This document shows positions 49,200-60,712 of a DNA stretch of 64,000 nt, piece after piece. The DNA is taken from contig NC_088295.1 in NCBI RefSeq assembly GCF_032854445.1, positions 69,659,058 to 69,723,057 of the forward strand. The letters are read 5' to 3'. Within the stretch, counting starts at the first letter, position 1; every line of letters begins with the position of its first letter. Source of the stretch: Liolophura sinensis (taxonomy: Eukaryota; Mollusca; Polyplacophora; Chitonida; Chitonidae). The position numbers were made by a program, and so were the translations under genes. The notes under the pieces were generated by a model. It saw only the letters and a list, made by a program, of their open reading frames with translations, had not been told where the DNA came from and searched no databases.

Positions 49200-52100
49200 G
49201 TATGCAGGCGACTCAGGTGTAAATCTAGTAATGGATTTAATAAGAATTTATAAAATCATTTATATGATCAGCATTGTTATATCCAGACTTGAAGGTTAAA
49301 GATAAGGTAGTTACAGATTATAAATTATTCATGTTCTTAAAGTTGAACCTTTAGGGTAATTCTCTATAGGTGTAGAATATGTAATTTTATCCATACTCAT
49401 TTCTTTAGATCAATGGTCAGAACTCATTGAGCATGTGGATAAGAAGACCATCATCCAAAAAAACCATGATTAAGCTCCACCGTATTGGGCGCAAATGTCT
49501 TGATATAATGGGAGGTCACTCTGCAGTTGTAGAAATGCTGTGTGATTTGGTTAGTTTTCTGGAATAGAGTACAGTTAAATTGAAAATTAAGGAGGAAAGA
49601 GTAAATACTACAATTTGAAGTGGTCTTGTTTCAGGTTTATTTGCTGACTTGAGCTCATCAGATGAGGCAGTTGGTCCAAGTAGACCCCACAGCATGCGAT
49701 CTAAATCCAGGCTGAAAGGTTTGGTTGTCTGTCTCTATTACATTACTGTGTCAAGAAAGAAGAAAAATATAAAAAAGACATATAAAAAATTATAACAAAA
49801 AGTTGGAAACTTAGTTCAAATTTTGGAAGGGTTAGATTTGTGTGTGGGTTATATATCACAGCATCTTTTCCAAGTACATGTGAACTTGTTTTAAAGACAG
49901 CCATCTTCAAAGAAAATACCACTGAACAAATATTAAGTGTAAATGTTACTAGAACTGCCTGCAGTTTCATGGCATCCAAGCAGTTGGCATGAATGGTTTT
50001 CAGCTTCTGGTTCAATACAGAGTAGTTTGCGACATGATAATGTTTGTAACAGTCGCTCAGCAGCACATACTGGTATATTAAGAGACACAGTTCATTTAGG
50101 AAAATCATGGATACATTAGGTTACAATTTGGTACAGATTACAAATTTTTAGCTCTCATAGTTTTTGATTTTCGGGCGGTTGGAATCCAGTAACTTCAAGA
50201 GCCTAAAATTAGTGTTTTGACTATGACTTGAAAAGTTACAAACATAGGCAAAATCAAAATCAGATATTCATTCAGATTCATATATTCAACCAATAGCGAG
50301 CTTTTAAAGATTTTTTTCTTCAAGTCTTATGTAGCTATTAATGGTCTGCATGCACATTGAATTTTGGAAGGATCCGTCCATTGGTCCATGTGCAAGGAAG
50401 ACATGTAAACGCTTTGCTTGAATCCAATATGCCAGCCAAACGAAGTGACCTAGAACAGACCTCAAAGGCTGTAAAGATAATATCGCCAAGTATTTTGCTG
50501 CTAAATTTCACATAGGTGGGATTTGTATTTGGACAAAATGGCAAAGAGCACTTTCAGATTGAAAGCCTAATAAAAGGATGAATTTCCATACATTATACAT
50601 GTGGCTCTTAACCATAGGGGCGGTGTGTGATACAAAATATATTGCTGATGGACATCTGATTGTCTCTCTTTGCTGTGTATTGTATTTTAATAGGGCCTAG
50701 TATACGAGATGGCCCTGAAGCGTTTGCTAGATACCTAGACAGATCTCGATGCCCAGAGCCCAGCGTTCAACCTCTTAGTGAGTACATTTCTGTTTTGTGT
50801 GTGTTCCTGAAAATTGCTTGATTATCATAAGATCTACATTTACCAACTAAGCTCCGTGCTGTTGTAAAAACTGTGACAAAGACGATTTTATTAAAAATTT
50901 TAGATGAAACATGAGATGAGGAGTTTTGTGTAAGGGCCATTTCTCTTTTCGATTTTGGTGAAGGAAAAATCATACTGTAATAATTGTTATTATAGGGGAG
51001 TTACTCTGTCTTTAATAAACTGTTTGGCAATTCTTCATGGCCATTGAAAACTTTGCTCAGAATTTAAAATGTCTCAGGTTTTGGATCCTGAGAACAAATA
51101 CTAACATTTTTTGATAAGTTATATGTTACAATTTTATGTAAACTTTTATCTAAACAAATCTTTATAAGAACATATGCTTTCATTGACTTGATTTAAAAAA
51201 GAAAAGATTGCAAAACATATCTATCATAATTTATATTATACTCACACAGAGTACATTTAACTGACCGGAGAACAAGTTTCCATTGGCAGACTTCATTAAC
51301 TGAAGTAACAAGAATGTGAAGTTAAACTGATGTTCTTTTTTTTTGCTTTTTTGTTTTTATCAATTATCTGTTTTAGATTCTTACATTCCAAATGGCTATG
51401 TGACATTTAACAACAACCAGTGTGAAGGAGAGAATGCTGCCTCAGTTCAGATCCGCTCACGTGATGTCACTTCTCCTATCAGTGCTAATGACCACACCCT
51501 GGACAGCTCGGCTGGTAAAGGTAGCTCTTACACTGATCTCATGCATGGGTTTGGGTTATGAGGTTAATACATGGTTAATATGTTGTCAGATTTGGTGATT
51601 TGGAAATTTTTCTTTGGTTAAACATCAGGTTAGAGGATTCCTTGCCTGACAAACTTGAACAGTAACAAGGAATTGTTGTAAGTTGTGGAACCCATTGTAT
51701 GAATTGGGCCATTAAAGGATACATGAAATAGTTGGTTTTTGTTTCTTCATATAGAGTTCAGGATGGGGCCAAACAGGTAAAATTACAGAAAGGCTTTTCA
51801 GCTTTCAGCTTGGGACACCTGAACTACAGTTTCCCAAAGGCCCTGGTCAGTGTGGAAATTAAATAGTCTGCTATAGTGAAGTCAATGGGGATATCTGTCA
51901 AAATAAGTTAACTGGGAGAAGAGCCAGAATTAGTGGTGCTAAGCTGGTTGTGTGTTCTCAGTACGTTCAGCTATGACATTATTATTGAAGATTCCTGATC
52001 ATTGACAGAAAAAATACATAAAATTATTATCAAGAAATGTAAAATATGCCTCAAAATGAAAATTTTTTCTTACCTATTTTGCCATATCTGCATTTTCCTG

Positions 52101-55100
52101 CAACAATGCTCTATGTTTATATTACCTTTTCATGTATCCTTAAAGTGTGCAATACCCAGATGAAATGCCATGGCAAGGGTCCATGGTTGTTTTACATTGT
52201 CATAATTAATATATGGGTAAAACTGAACATTGTTACAGTGTTGTGTTGCCTGTCATAATTTGAAAAAAAAATAATGAAAATTGTACGTATTTAATTATAT
52301 CCATTCACATGCATGAGCTCCTGTGTGAAAGCTTATTAATGTATTTTTTACAGATTGATGAATAATTTGATTTATTCAAATACTAATACACTAACGAATA
52401 TAAACAGTTTTACTATGATTTAAAATATATGTAGTGCACATGTTCCTAAACCTTCAAATTCAACTGAATATTTCAACCTCAACCAAAAGTTTTGGACACT
52501 TATTTCAGCATATAAGGAACATAGCATCATTGATAAATTATGGGTTCTGTGGGCATAGTTGTGACATGTCACAAGTTTCCTTTGTCTGAAGTAGGTATAG
52601 TTATGGTTGTGGTTGTGGCATCCATTGGGAATCTGGCTTTATCCTACATAATACTGCAGTACTGACAGTTGATAGACATAAACTCAGAAGGACGAAAGAC
52701 ATTTCAGCAATTTGGGTCTGTCTTTGAAGTTTTCAGTAATCTGTCAAAAAGGATCTTTACTTGTGGGGATCTTTTTCATGTATTTTTGCATTATAATGTG
52801 GTTTGGGTAATTCATGAATGAATGGTAATTTTAATGTCACTTGACTTATGAAACATTTGGATTTAAAAAATGGGTTGTTTTAAGCGCATATTGAGGACTT
52901 ATCTGAGCTATATCACAGTTTACTCATTACAGACATGGAGTTTGGCTTTTTTCTGTTCATAGATTCTTTGGACAATGATGAAGATTGGAACTCCTTCTCC
53001 AAAACAGGAGCATTAACAATAAAGAGTAACTCCAGCTCAAGTGGAGGGCTGGCAGCAGCGCTGGGGATTAGTCGTGATAATAGTTTGGACAGTAATGAAG
53101 ACATTCCTGGTGAGGTGCCTCCACCTCAACAACCTGTTCTTGACCGTCAACAGACTGAACAGCTCAGTGATAACCTCCCTTGTCAAAGAACACCAGCAGA
53201 TGGCGCTAATGGGCAAGATGACTGCTCAACTCAAAGCCATATCTCTGCACAAGATCGGAGTCATTTTCCCTCTCAAACCACCAGTGAGTCTGTACAGTGG
53301 TCCCGGGCTCCTCAGGACTACTCATTATTTAGCCAAAGTCCAAATGCGTTGCTCACCAATAATCACGGGTCTACTGTTAACAGAAGGGATGGCGCTAACA
53401 CAACTGTCAGTGCCCCTTTGTCCGAGGCCACCCTACCCTCAGATATCTGGAGAATGCAGATTAACCCGTTACCCACAAGTAGTTCAGCACCGTCCAAACA
53501 AAGTATCAGTGATGTAATGCATGATGTGAGGCCGTTTTCAAATGTTTCAACAGTGACTGCAGATGTCCGACCTGTTCAGCAAGCGGGCAGAGCAAACTTA
53601 AGGGTGACGATAGCTCAAATGCCGACATTTCACCCGAGAACTGGTCAAGATAATCTGGTGAGAAATGTGACATTACATCAAGATGACGGCCGACCAAAAG
53701 ACCTGTCCGCCCTTCTGGAGCAGATTGGGATGTCACAATACAAGAAAACCTTTTATCAGCAGGATGTTGACCTTCAGGTCTTTCTGTCACTCACAGAGAA
53801 TGATCTCAAAGAATTAGGAGTGCAGTAAGTCATAAGTCTAGTTGAAAAATTGCATATCAGAACAGTGTTTGTGTTCTAAATGTTGAAAAAGTTTACAAGT
53901 TATTTTACTTCACTTCGGGTTTCCTTCCACCATACTGCTGGTCACCGTTGCATAAGTGAAATATTCTTTAGTATGGCATGTTTCACCAATGAAATAAATA
54001 AATACTTCATTTTGAAATCTTCATTAAGGTTTCATTAAAGTACTAATAAATTCAGTTTTTATGAATAAAGACAAAACTTCCAAAACAGTATAGATTATCT
54101 CAAGTAGAGTTCTTTAGTGGACAGTAGTGTTGCTGCAACAGTTGTTCAAAGGTTTCAGTTTTAACTTTGGTGTTAACTGTATTCAGAACCCAAGTCATTA
54201 TACATGTATATTAGATGAGACCATTGTTAATGTGAAAAATGGACAAAAGAGAGTCAGATGGACAGATGAAAACTATGCGTAAAAAATATATATATATTTT
54301 TTTACATCTTTCAAGTGAGTTATTAAATGCAATGAAATGAGTTCTGTGGTTTGCTTTATGAATCATATGGCATGTGTTTAGCCACTCTGATGTATTGAAA
54401 CACAGCTATTAATGTTAGAATAGCTTGGGTTATACAGGAGTAAAAGATGACTTAGGTAATGTTCTCAAAAGATGCATATATAGAAGAAAAGGTGATGTGA
54501 GGTCGGAGTACTTTGTTACTGGCAGAATGGTCTATAAAGCCTACCTTACAATTTGAATGTTTGTCAGCATTTTATAATTCATGGAAAAAAAATCTTAGCT
54601 TGATGTTCACTTTTTAATTAGTCTTTTGCTTTAATTCTTATGCCTGACTTACGTTTTGACTGGCATACAGTTTCAATTTATATTTTGTTGACATAGAATA
54701 TATGTATCATTATTTCACAGACATGAATTTGTGGATCTAAAAAGTGTAACTTTATTTCAGATTATTTGGCCACAGGCGAAAAATGACAATTGCAATAGCG
54801 CGCTGGCACAGCAATGCGAAACTGTACATGAGTAACCTGGAACAGGTGTATGCTAATAAGCTGGAGGCAGAGATGCAGGAGATGGCAATACAGCTGCACA
54901 AGGTAAACTGTTAGGAAAAGCCATACCTTGCATCAACCACTGAAATTTTTGAACGATTCATGCACAGGAAATGTACTAGAATGCAGAAATACATGTACAT
55001 GTGAAGGAAGCCAACATCTATAGTGTATAACTGATGTTGTTGGGCGCATGAGTGGTGGGTGGAAAAATGCGGTGATGTAGTTCATAGTGGTCAAATTCCA

Positions 55101-56952
55101 TGTTTATTGTTAGCCTTTTGGTTTGATCTTAAATATCAGATAAGGATGTTTCTTTAGAATTATTAGCTGTTGTGATGACATTACACCTAGAGAGTTATCC
55201 TGACAGATTTCTCATCAGATATTACTGGTAAAATTGTGGTACTTTGTACTTTGAATTTATGTATATCTGAAACTGCCTTGCTGGCTCGCTTAGGCAAAGC
55301 TTTGTTTTCACCGTAGACAAACTTAAATCCATCTCTGCCTGGTTTGTTTGTGGCTTTCAGTCATGAAATTATTAGGTTGATCAGGGTGGTGGTTTCTTCC
55401 ACTTATGATTAAAGTAACTTATTGAACATTATAATACAAAAGGAAAGTCATCAGATATATCTTAAGTCTGAGCTAAATTCCATTGAAATGATAAAATGAA
55501 GTGTTAATGAATTTTGACAGTGACTCTATACATTTTAGCTCTAACCTTGTAAATGTGTGTATGTGCAATTTGACAGGTGTATGAGGAGAATGACCGTCTG
55601 AAGGCCCAGGTATTGCAGGAGAGGGAGCTCAGATCTGTGACAGAGAGCTGTTTGATGGAGGAGAGGGCTGCCTGGCAGCATACACAACACCTGGTCAGGG
55701 ACACACGCCAGTGTTGTGATCATCTTATGCCTGTCTTAAGGAAACTTAGGTAACACTGATTTAGTACCGTGGACACATCGCATTGATTTTCTAGAAACAA
55801 GAGGAATAAATCTAGCTTGCCCACAGAAGTGCAGATTTCCCTGCTTTATCTCCCTTCAAATAAGATTGAACTTGTCTGAAAATAGTATAAATCCCATTCA
55901 GTTATTTAATAGGTAACGTAAATGGAAAGAAGTGTATTTTTTTTTTGCTATGATAAATCATGAAATGTCTGTACATTTGTACAATCAAGTCACAATGTTG
56001 GATCTTCCAGATTACTTTAGTATGCCTGTTGTCTATAGTATGAACAAACTTTAGCCTCTATCCTCTTGAGGATGCATCTATATGGATGTGATTCTGGTCG
56101 AGAGCTTCTGGTAAGCGGTTAATGTTTACATATTATTAATCACCTGTTGGTGGTAACTGAGAGACTATAGCTCCGCACATCATCTGTCCATAACTTAAAT
56201 ATTCTGCACTTTTTTCCCCCTACACGATGTGTGTTTAGTATAGTGTGATGCAAAATAAGTAAGTGTTTGGTGATCATTGCTGAATTTTTTTGTCAGATTT
56301 GTCCTTCACTCAGTTTTTCTTGTATATTTTTGAAGTATATGTATTTCATTGAAAGGTGGTGTATAATTTGCATCTTTAGAATGAAATTGCACATGGCACA
56401 AGTTTAAGATTGGTGATAATTAAGGAGTTTGTGGTTTGTCAGGTTATTCTGTAGCATAAACGGCTGTACTTCCCCTCATGAGAATTATGTCCTGGGCAAT
56501 TTTCCTGCCATTAATGTTCCATGTATAGGTTTGAAATTCTCAAGGTGGAAACACCTTGTCATTTCCATATTTTCCTATTAAATTTCTTATTTTTGAAATG
56601 TTTTTTATTAATTTTTATTACTATTTGTGTGCCTCACTGGGAAAGTCCACTGAGTAGATTTATATTTGTTGTATGTTTTGACAGATACCAGCAGTGTGAA
56701 GTGAAGAGGCGATCGTTACCGGAGACGCTACACTGGGAGGAGGCGGAATCAGGGGGTCAGGGGATCAATCCCCAGGTTAGATCATCTTCAGCTAACACCA
56801 CCCCACCACCCTCTTTCGATGACCTCTTCTGGAAAATTGATTACTTCTTGAAACATCTGGAACAAAATATCAATTTGATCAGACGCAATACGGACAGACT
56901 GTTTGGTTCCCAGCCTCAGTTAAACATTGCCGCTGGACCAAGAGGAGTTTAA
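44566..56952 (+). CDS. ANKS3: ANKS3 (ankyrin repeat and SAM domain protein 3), complete
   Basis: There are twelve coding exons: 44566-44750, 45059-45257, 47722-47843, 48296-48377, 49070-49199, 49635-49718, 50694-50777, 51377-51514, 52963-53824, 54761-54902, 55577-55749 and 56685-56952. They sum to 2469 nt (822 aa plus TAA) and every junction is in phase. The ATG at 44566 begins MASELAYEGSDESSENELLE, matching the acidic N-terminus of vertebrate ANKS3. Order: six ankyrin repeats (about 44-230), YVTF and RDVTSPI blocks shared with vertebrates, a long Ser/Gln-rich linker, a SAM domain (about 588-650), a coiled coil (about 655-725) and a C-terminal amphipathic segment. Vertebrate ANKS3 (656 aa) binds ANKS6, BICC1 and NEK kinases through its SAM and ankyrin parts and is linked to cilia and kidney development. 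That this role holds here is inferred from family. The extra length is in the linker. Confidence 0.96.
47370..47600 (+). mobile_element. Two SINE family A tails in ANKS3 intron 2
   Basis: TTTTCAAGGCATAAAACACC followed by AAATGAATAAATAAAATAAA at 47386-47425 is a bare SINE tail. A second, more diverged copy (about 47490-47600) reads AAGCTGACCACCATCATCTA, then GTGACAGAATGCTGAGAATG and GCGTTCAACACCAATCAAAT. Both are in the gene's orientation. Confidence 0.65.
49409..49549 (+). other. 141 nt open segment with acceptor and donor-like ends in ANKS3 intron 5
   Basis: It is preceded by TTTCTTTAG and followed by GTTAGT. One frame is open across all 47 codons (it includes KKTMIKLHRIGRKCLDIMGG and HSAVVEMLCDL) with phase-0 borders. 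The neighbouring ANKS3 exons meet at phase 1. Entered in that phase, the segment reads a TAA after about 20 codons. So it is either a poison or cassette exon, a relic of an extra ankyrin-like exon, or chance. Confidence 0.4.
49635..51514 (+). CDS. ANKS3: ANKS3 exons 6-8: conserved post-ankyrin blocks
   Basis: Exon 6 (49635-49718) encodes LFADLSSSDEAVGPSRPHS, like the vertebrate YEDLSSSDES segment. Exon 7 (50694-50777) encodes GPSIRDGPEAFARYLDRS, like GVSIHEGP. Exon 8 (51377-51514) encodes NGYVTFNNNQ and RSRDVTSPIS, like RGYVTF and CRDVTSPI. All three have phase-1 borders, so they could be skipped without shifting the frame. Confidence 0.93.
51713..52143. mobile_element. Short element with 16 bp terminal inverted repeats, copy 2
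   Basis: TAAAGGATACATGAAA at 51713-51728 faces its reverse complement at 52128-52143 with 15 of 16 matches; length is 431 bp. The reverse strand of its interior (ATTTTGAGGCATATTTTACA and TTTTCTGTCAATG) matches the interior of copy 1 (ATTTTGAGGCATATTTTATA, TTTTCTGTCAGTG). The two copies are therefore one family in opposite orientation. It lies in ANKS3 intron 8 and has no coding capacity. Confidence 0.75.
52963..53824 (+). CDS. ANKS3: ANKS3 exon 9: long disordered linker and start of SAM
   Basis: This exon of 862 nt begins DSLDNDEDWNSFSKTGAL. It runs through about 240 residues rich in S, T, Q, N and P without predicted structure, then starts the SAM domain with LSALLEQIGMSQYKKTFYQQ and DVDLQVFLSLTENDLKELGV. 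The linker is much longer than in vertebrates and accounts for most of the extra protein length. The donor is GTGCA|GTAAGT. Confidence 0.95.
53825..56684 (+). other. ANKS3 introns 9-11
   Basis: Introns are 53825-54760, 54903-55576 and 55750-56684. Apart from a SINE tail at 53925-54005, they contain ordinary AT-rich sequence. Confidence 0.85.
53925..54005 (+). mobile_element. SINE family A tail
   Basis: GGGTTTCCTTCCACCATACT, then GCTGGTCACCGTTGCATAAG, TGAAATATTCTTTAGTATGG and AAATAAATAAATAC. This is the best-preserved tail in the window. It lies in ANKS3 intron 9, with no head present. Confidence 0.82.
54761..56952 (+). CDS. ANKS3: ANKS3 exons 10-12: end of SAM, coiled coil and C-terminus
   Basis: Exon 10 completes SAM with LFGHRRKMTIAIARWHSNAK (vertebrate LFGPKRKMTSAIARWHSSAR) and continues LEAEMQEMAIQLHK, the start of a coiled coil. 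Exon 11 encodes ENDRLKAQVLQERELRSVTE and further heptads. Exon 12 has a short Pro/Ser linker, then PSFDDLFWKIDYFLKHLEQN and a last amphipathic helix ending before TAA at 56950-56952. The terminal helix lines up in position with the end of vertebrate ANKS3. Confidence 0.95.
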
Positions 56953-57028
56953 TGACAGTCATAGCTTTAGTGGGTAGAGGCCCACTGTACCAGGTGGGTG
57001 GCGAATTTCTAACGCCCTCAGCCTTAAA

Positions 57029-57150
57029 ATGAGGCAAGGACATTCAGCTGCCTAAAAATGAGGCCTGGTCTTTCAGCTGCTTAAAAGTGAGGCCCAGAGA
57101 AGTGATCTGGACGTTCAGCTGCCCAGTGATGAGGTGTGGACTTTCAGCAG
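57029..57150. repeat. 29 bp imperfect repeat in the ANKS3 3' UTR, 3-4 units
   Basis: ATGAGGCAAGGACATTCAGC starts at 57029 and ATGAGGCCTGGTCTTTCAGC at 57058. A third unit (GTGAGGCCCAGAG...GTTCAGC) carries a 12 bp insertion, and a fourth (GATGAGGTGTGGACTTTCAG) is partial. Confidence 0.85.
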
Positions 57151-58187
57151 CACTCCATTGTCCCCCTTATCACCTCTCAACATTTGTAGTTCAATGCAAT
57201 TATCTTGACAGATTTCTTGTCAGGGCAAAGTTTGTGATACATTTACGGTAACACTAAAATTAAGATAAAGATAACCTGCTTTGAACATGTTTTGGATCAT
57301 TTTCACCTTGTACTTGTACCTCAGGTGGTCTACAGTACATTGTCTTGGAAGTGGTGGGGAAGTTCGGGTGGAGTGGGGCAGACATTTTTCAGATCCACTT
57401 TTATCATTAGGGGCATATCAAAGATTCATTTAAGGAGTAAATAGTGTCTAGTTTTGTTGACATTATTTTTGTCCAATTTTAGTTATCCAGTTATTGAAAT
57501 TTTACATACATCACTCTACTTACAAGAAGAAGGATAATATTGCCTGACCTCAGCAAATTATCTGCATTTTCCTGAACACCCGTACATTATAATCAAGTTG
57601 CAACGATTTTATTTCAGTACCCTGATTTAGTACTTCTCAAACCTTGATCACATAACACTCTGTATAAGAAACGGGCATTATACAGTGGTAACTAAACAGA
57701 TTAACACATTCATTATTATATATTGTTTACTGAAGAGGTTATCAAGCAACTTTAGTGTGTAATACTGGCATCACGCTACAAACTACTAATCCATTTATGG
57801 CTTTTATGAAACTCATTTATGCATAGGTAATGAGGTTTAAAAGCTTAAAGGTTTCACAGCATGCTAAAACTGTTGCAATTTGAAATGCGCTGAGCATGAG
57901 AAATTTATTGTCAGGTGGTTCTTGCAGAATTACATGCATCTAAAAAGGCCTTCACCTTATCGTGATATGTCACGAGAAGTCGGCATCCGCCATGCCCTCC
58001 ATCAGTCGTTCATTATTTTACATCCTTCATCGGTTTTGCACTTGAAATGGTACCTATTGTATGTGGTTTCAATAGATGTTTTCTCTCAGGACACAAAGTT
58101 ATGAGTCACAGCCAAAACATGCCATTGCATTTAGAGCATCATAAACATCAATCCCCGCTAATGGCAGCCGTTGCACTTTTTCCTTTG

Positions 58188-58295
58188 ATGTTGAGCTGAA
58201 GGGGACAGACCAAGTAGCGGTCAGCCCAGTGTCCGTATACTGTCACTGGATACTGACTGAGGTATGGCATCATTCCAGTGAGGCATTACCATACA
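58188..58295 (+). mobile_element. SINE family B body fragment
   Basis: TGAGCTGAAGGGGACAGACC, then GTCAGCCCAGTGTCCGTATA and CATCATTCCAGTGAGGCATT resemble the middle of family B-type repeats (AAGGGGATAGTG...CAGTATA in the copy at 16893). Head and tail are missing, so the assignment is tentative. Confidence 0.45.
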
Positions 58296-60537
58296 AATTT
58301 CCTGATTAGGTTCAGCACCATGTTGCAAGCAAACAAAGAAGTAAACCAAATTCTTTGTATGTAGATTACAACCTAAGATAAAATCGTGTGCATAGATTCT
58401 AAACCATCCATTAGATTTGTCTGCTAAATGCTTTAGCTTGTATGATTGAGCCGAACAGAGATGAACCTGCTCTACATATTGCCCACAACTGTGACTTTAT
58501 TAAAGTGGACTAATTTGGATAGACTGACAAGTGTGATTGTTACAGAAATTCATTGTCATCTGTAAAATGTGCAATAAATGAAATTATTTTCTACATCCAT
58601 ATATGGCAGAATGAAACAACGGAATTGGATCGGAATTGAACAGTGACACAACAGTTCCCATAATCTCCTTTATGGGATTTGACGATCACATACATGTATA
58701 TATGTTATTTATACGCTTAGGTCATTACCTATCCTGGTAAGCTACTTAAGAGTTTGTCACACTCGTTTTTCTATACTGTGTTCACCGATAAGTTGTGAAA
58801 CATGATGTAATTTATTATCTTGTGTGAGTCATCATGGGCATTGTTATCCATCGCACTTGGCTATGTTAGTCATGAAGTGCCAGGACAGAAATGGTACATG
58901 CCATTTGTTACAACTTAATGAAATAAACTGACTCAGAAATGTTCGAAATTTTTTTAACGACGATGGATTTTGTGAGTCACATTGTTTTTTCTTTTTGAGG
59001 AACTGTTGAATACTATTGTGTTTTATGACACCGTTAATGTCCTGGTTATTCTATTCAGCGCATGACCGTGGCACCATACGCCATGTCATTCTTTACAACT
59101 ACTGCTAACTGTAAATGTGGCATTGTTCCGTTTTATTATGATAGCTTGGTTAAGTAAATACAATGTTACTTTTTTGTAGACACGTCTTGGCCTCCTTGAC
59201 AGCGCACAATTGAAGTATTTCAGGTAACACCGCCGGTTTTACATTAGGCGTCAGATCCAAGGATAGAGTACACCGGAAATACAGTTTCGAACTCTTAACG
59301 CAGGATTACTACCTCTTATGAAATGAACACACGTGTGAATACCTGTGTTACATTGACTCTTGTCCATCATAGTATGGGATAGATGGTAATCAGACTCGAT
59401 CAATGAGAAAACGTATCGAAGTTTTTGAAGTAAAATGGTGTTCGGAAAATACCGTGCACATGCATGGCTGAAAGAATCTGATAACATTCTTGGGTTTGCA
59501 GGAGCGATTACAACGATGTTTACACTCATAGAAGTTTAGGCTTCAACGCGTTCTTTATTTAAAGGACAAGAAAACAGAGGATGGAAATATGATCTAATTA
59601 TAGCTTTCATGCAATGCCTGAAACCCATGACAGATATCATTTCTAGAGACATGAGGATCATGTAAAGGACCTTGCATTCGACAACTTAGGATGGTACATG
59701 ATTTGAATGGGGATTTCATTCATTCGCCCAGAGCATACCTTGTGCCTTTCCGATATCATTGAAAACTGTTGATAGCTTCTCTTTGCATGATTTCGTCCTA
59801 ATTTTGCGCTTTATATACTTTCTTCATTCTTTGGCGGTTTGTGCCAAACGTCGTTTTGGGGATTGGACTTACGACTATCGACCTGGAACATCCATATTGG
59901 TTGAAGGCTGTTATACGAATGTCCGTTTCTGCGCACAGGTCCCTATGCTTCTACGACGTCTGCGATTGGAAACAAAAGAAATAACTCGTTAAACTTCGAA
60001 TCCATTATTTTTTGAGCGATTCCTTCTCACCAGTCGTTATTATATGTTGACGTTAGCGCGAAGCCATGTGTTCAATACACTGACAGCAATGCGAATTTGA
60101 GGGCACCCGTATTAGTCTATCTGCAACAAAAATAAACAATGACAGAAACCCTCTAAAAAAAGCAGGGAGCATGGCATTCAATATTTTTGACAAAGACATC
60201 TACCCATGGTACATGTATTGGGTCAGTAAGCGGGGCTACTTCAAGAGGTTCAAATCGCATCGATAATGCATTGTTTTTTGCTGAAATAACAGAGTGCTTG
60301 GGTAGTGCCATAGTGTTTCCTGAGGACACATATACTGAAAAGTGTGAAGAACTACAGTAAAGAACAAAACGACACGTATCTTAGGACCGTTTTGCTAATG
60401 GCAGAAAAGGGTTTTAGGAGTTCACCATTAAATGCTGGGTTATTTGCACCACAAAAGGATAGACCAGAACGAATTTTTCACGACATAATTAATTCCGACA
60501 ACACTGAAGGCAACTCGTGGTCAAGTTATACATGGTC

Positions 60538-60712
60538 GTGTCAGGTGATGGCTGTGTTAGGTGATGGCCGTGGTAGGTGATGGCCGTGGTAGGTGATGGC
60601 CATGTTAGGTGATGGTCGTGTTACGTGATGACAGTGTTAGGTGATGGCCGTGTCAGGTGATTGTCGTGTCAGGTGATGGCCGTGTTAGGTGATAGCCGTG
60701 TTAGGTGATCCG
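60538..60712. repeat. 16 bp minisatellite, about 11 units
   Basis: The unit is GGTGATGGCCGTGTTA, with starts at 60544 and 60560 giving the 16 bp period. Variants have CAGGTG, TACGTG and GATAGCC. Confidence 0.92.

Larger units (their letters stand above)
44751..52962 (+). other. ANKS3 introns 1-8
   Basis: Introns: 44751-45058, 45258-47721, 47844-48295, 48378-49069, 49200-49634, 49719-50693, 50778-51376 and 51515-52962. The second holds SINE tails (47370-47405, 47490-47600) and, at about 45778-45880, a low-complexity repeat built from CTCCTTGAAA / AGTGCTTGAAAA phrases, probably a transposon remnant. The fifth holds a 141 nt open segment with splice-like ends. The eighth holds the second inverted-repeat element (51713-52143). 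Confidence 0.85.
56953..60537 (+). other. ANKS3 3' UTR and downstream flank
   Basis: Imperfect 29 bp units (ATGAGGCCTGGTCTTTCAGC) occur at 57029-57150, just after the stop codon. A SINE body fragment lies at about 58188-58295. AATAAA at 58573-58578 is a possible polyadenylation signal, which would give a 3' UTR of about 1.6 kb; this is unproven. No other gene is recognised. Confidence 0.5.

Noticed and set aside
49409-49549. Constitutive ANKS3 exon
   Set aside because: Including it in phase gives an early stop. Direct joining of 49199 to 49635 gives the conserved SSSDE segment in frame, so it was left out of the main gene model.
59251-59992. Frames of 92 and 77 codons on opposite strands
   Set aside because: No recognisable domain or splice context.
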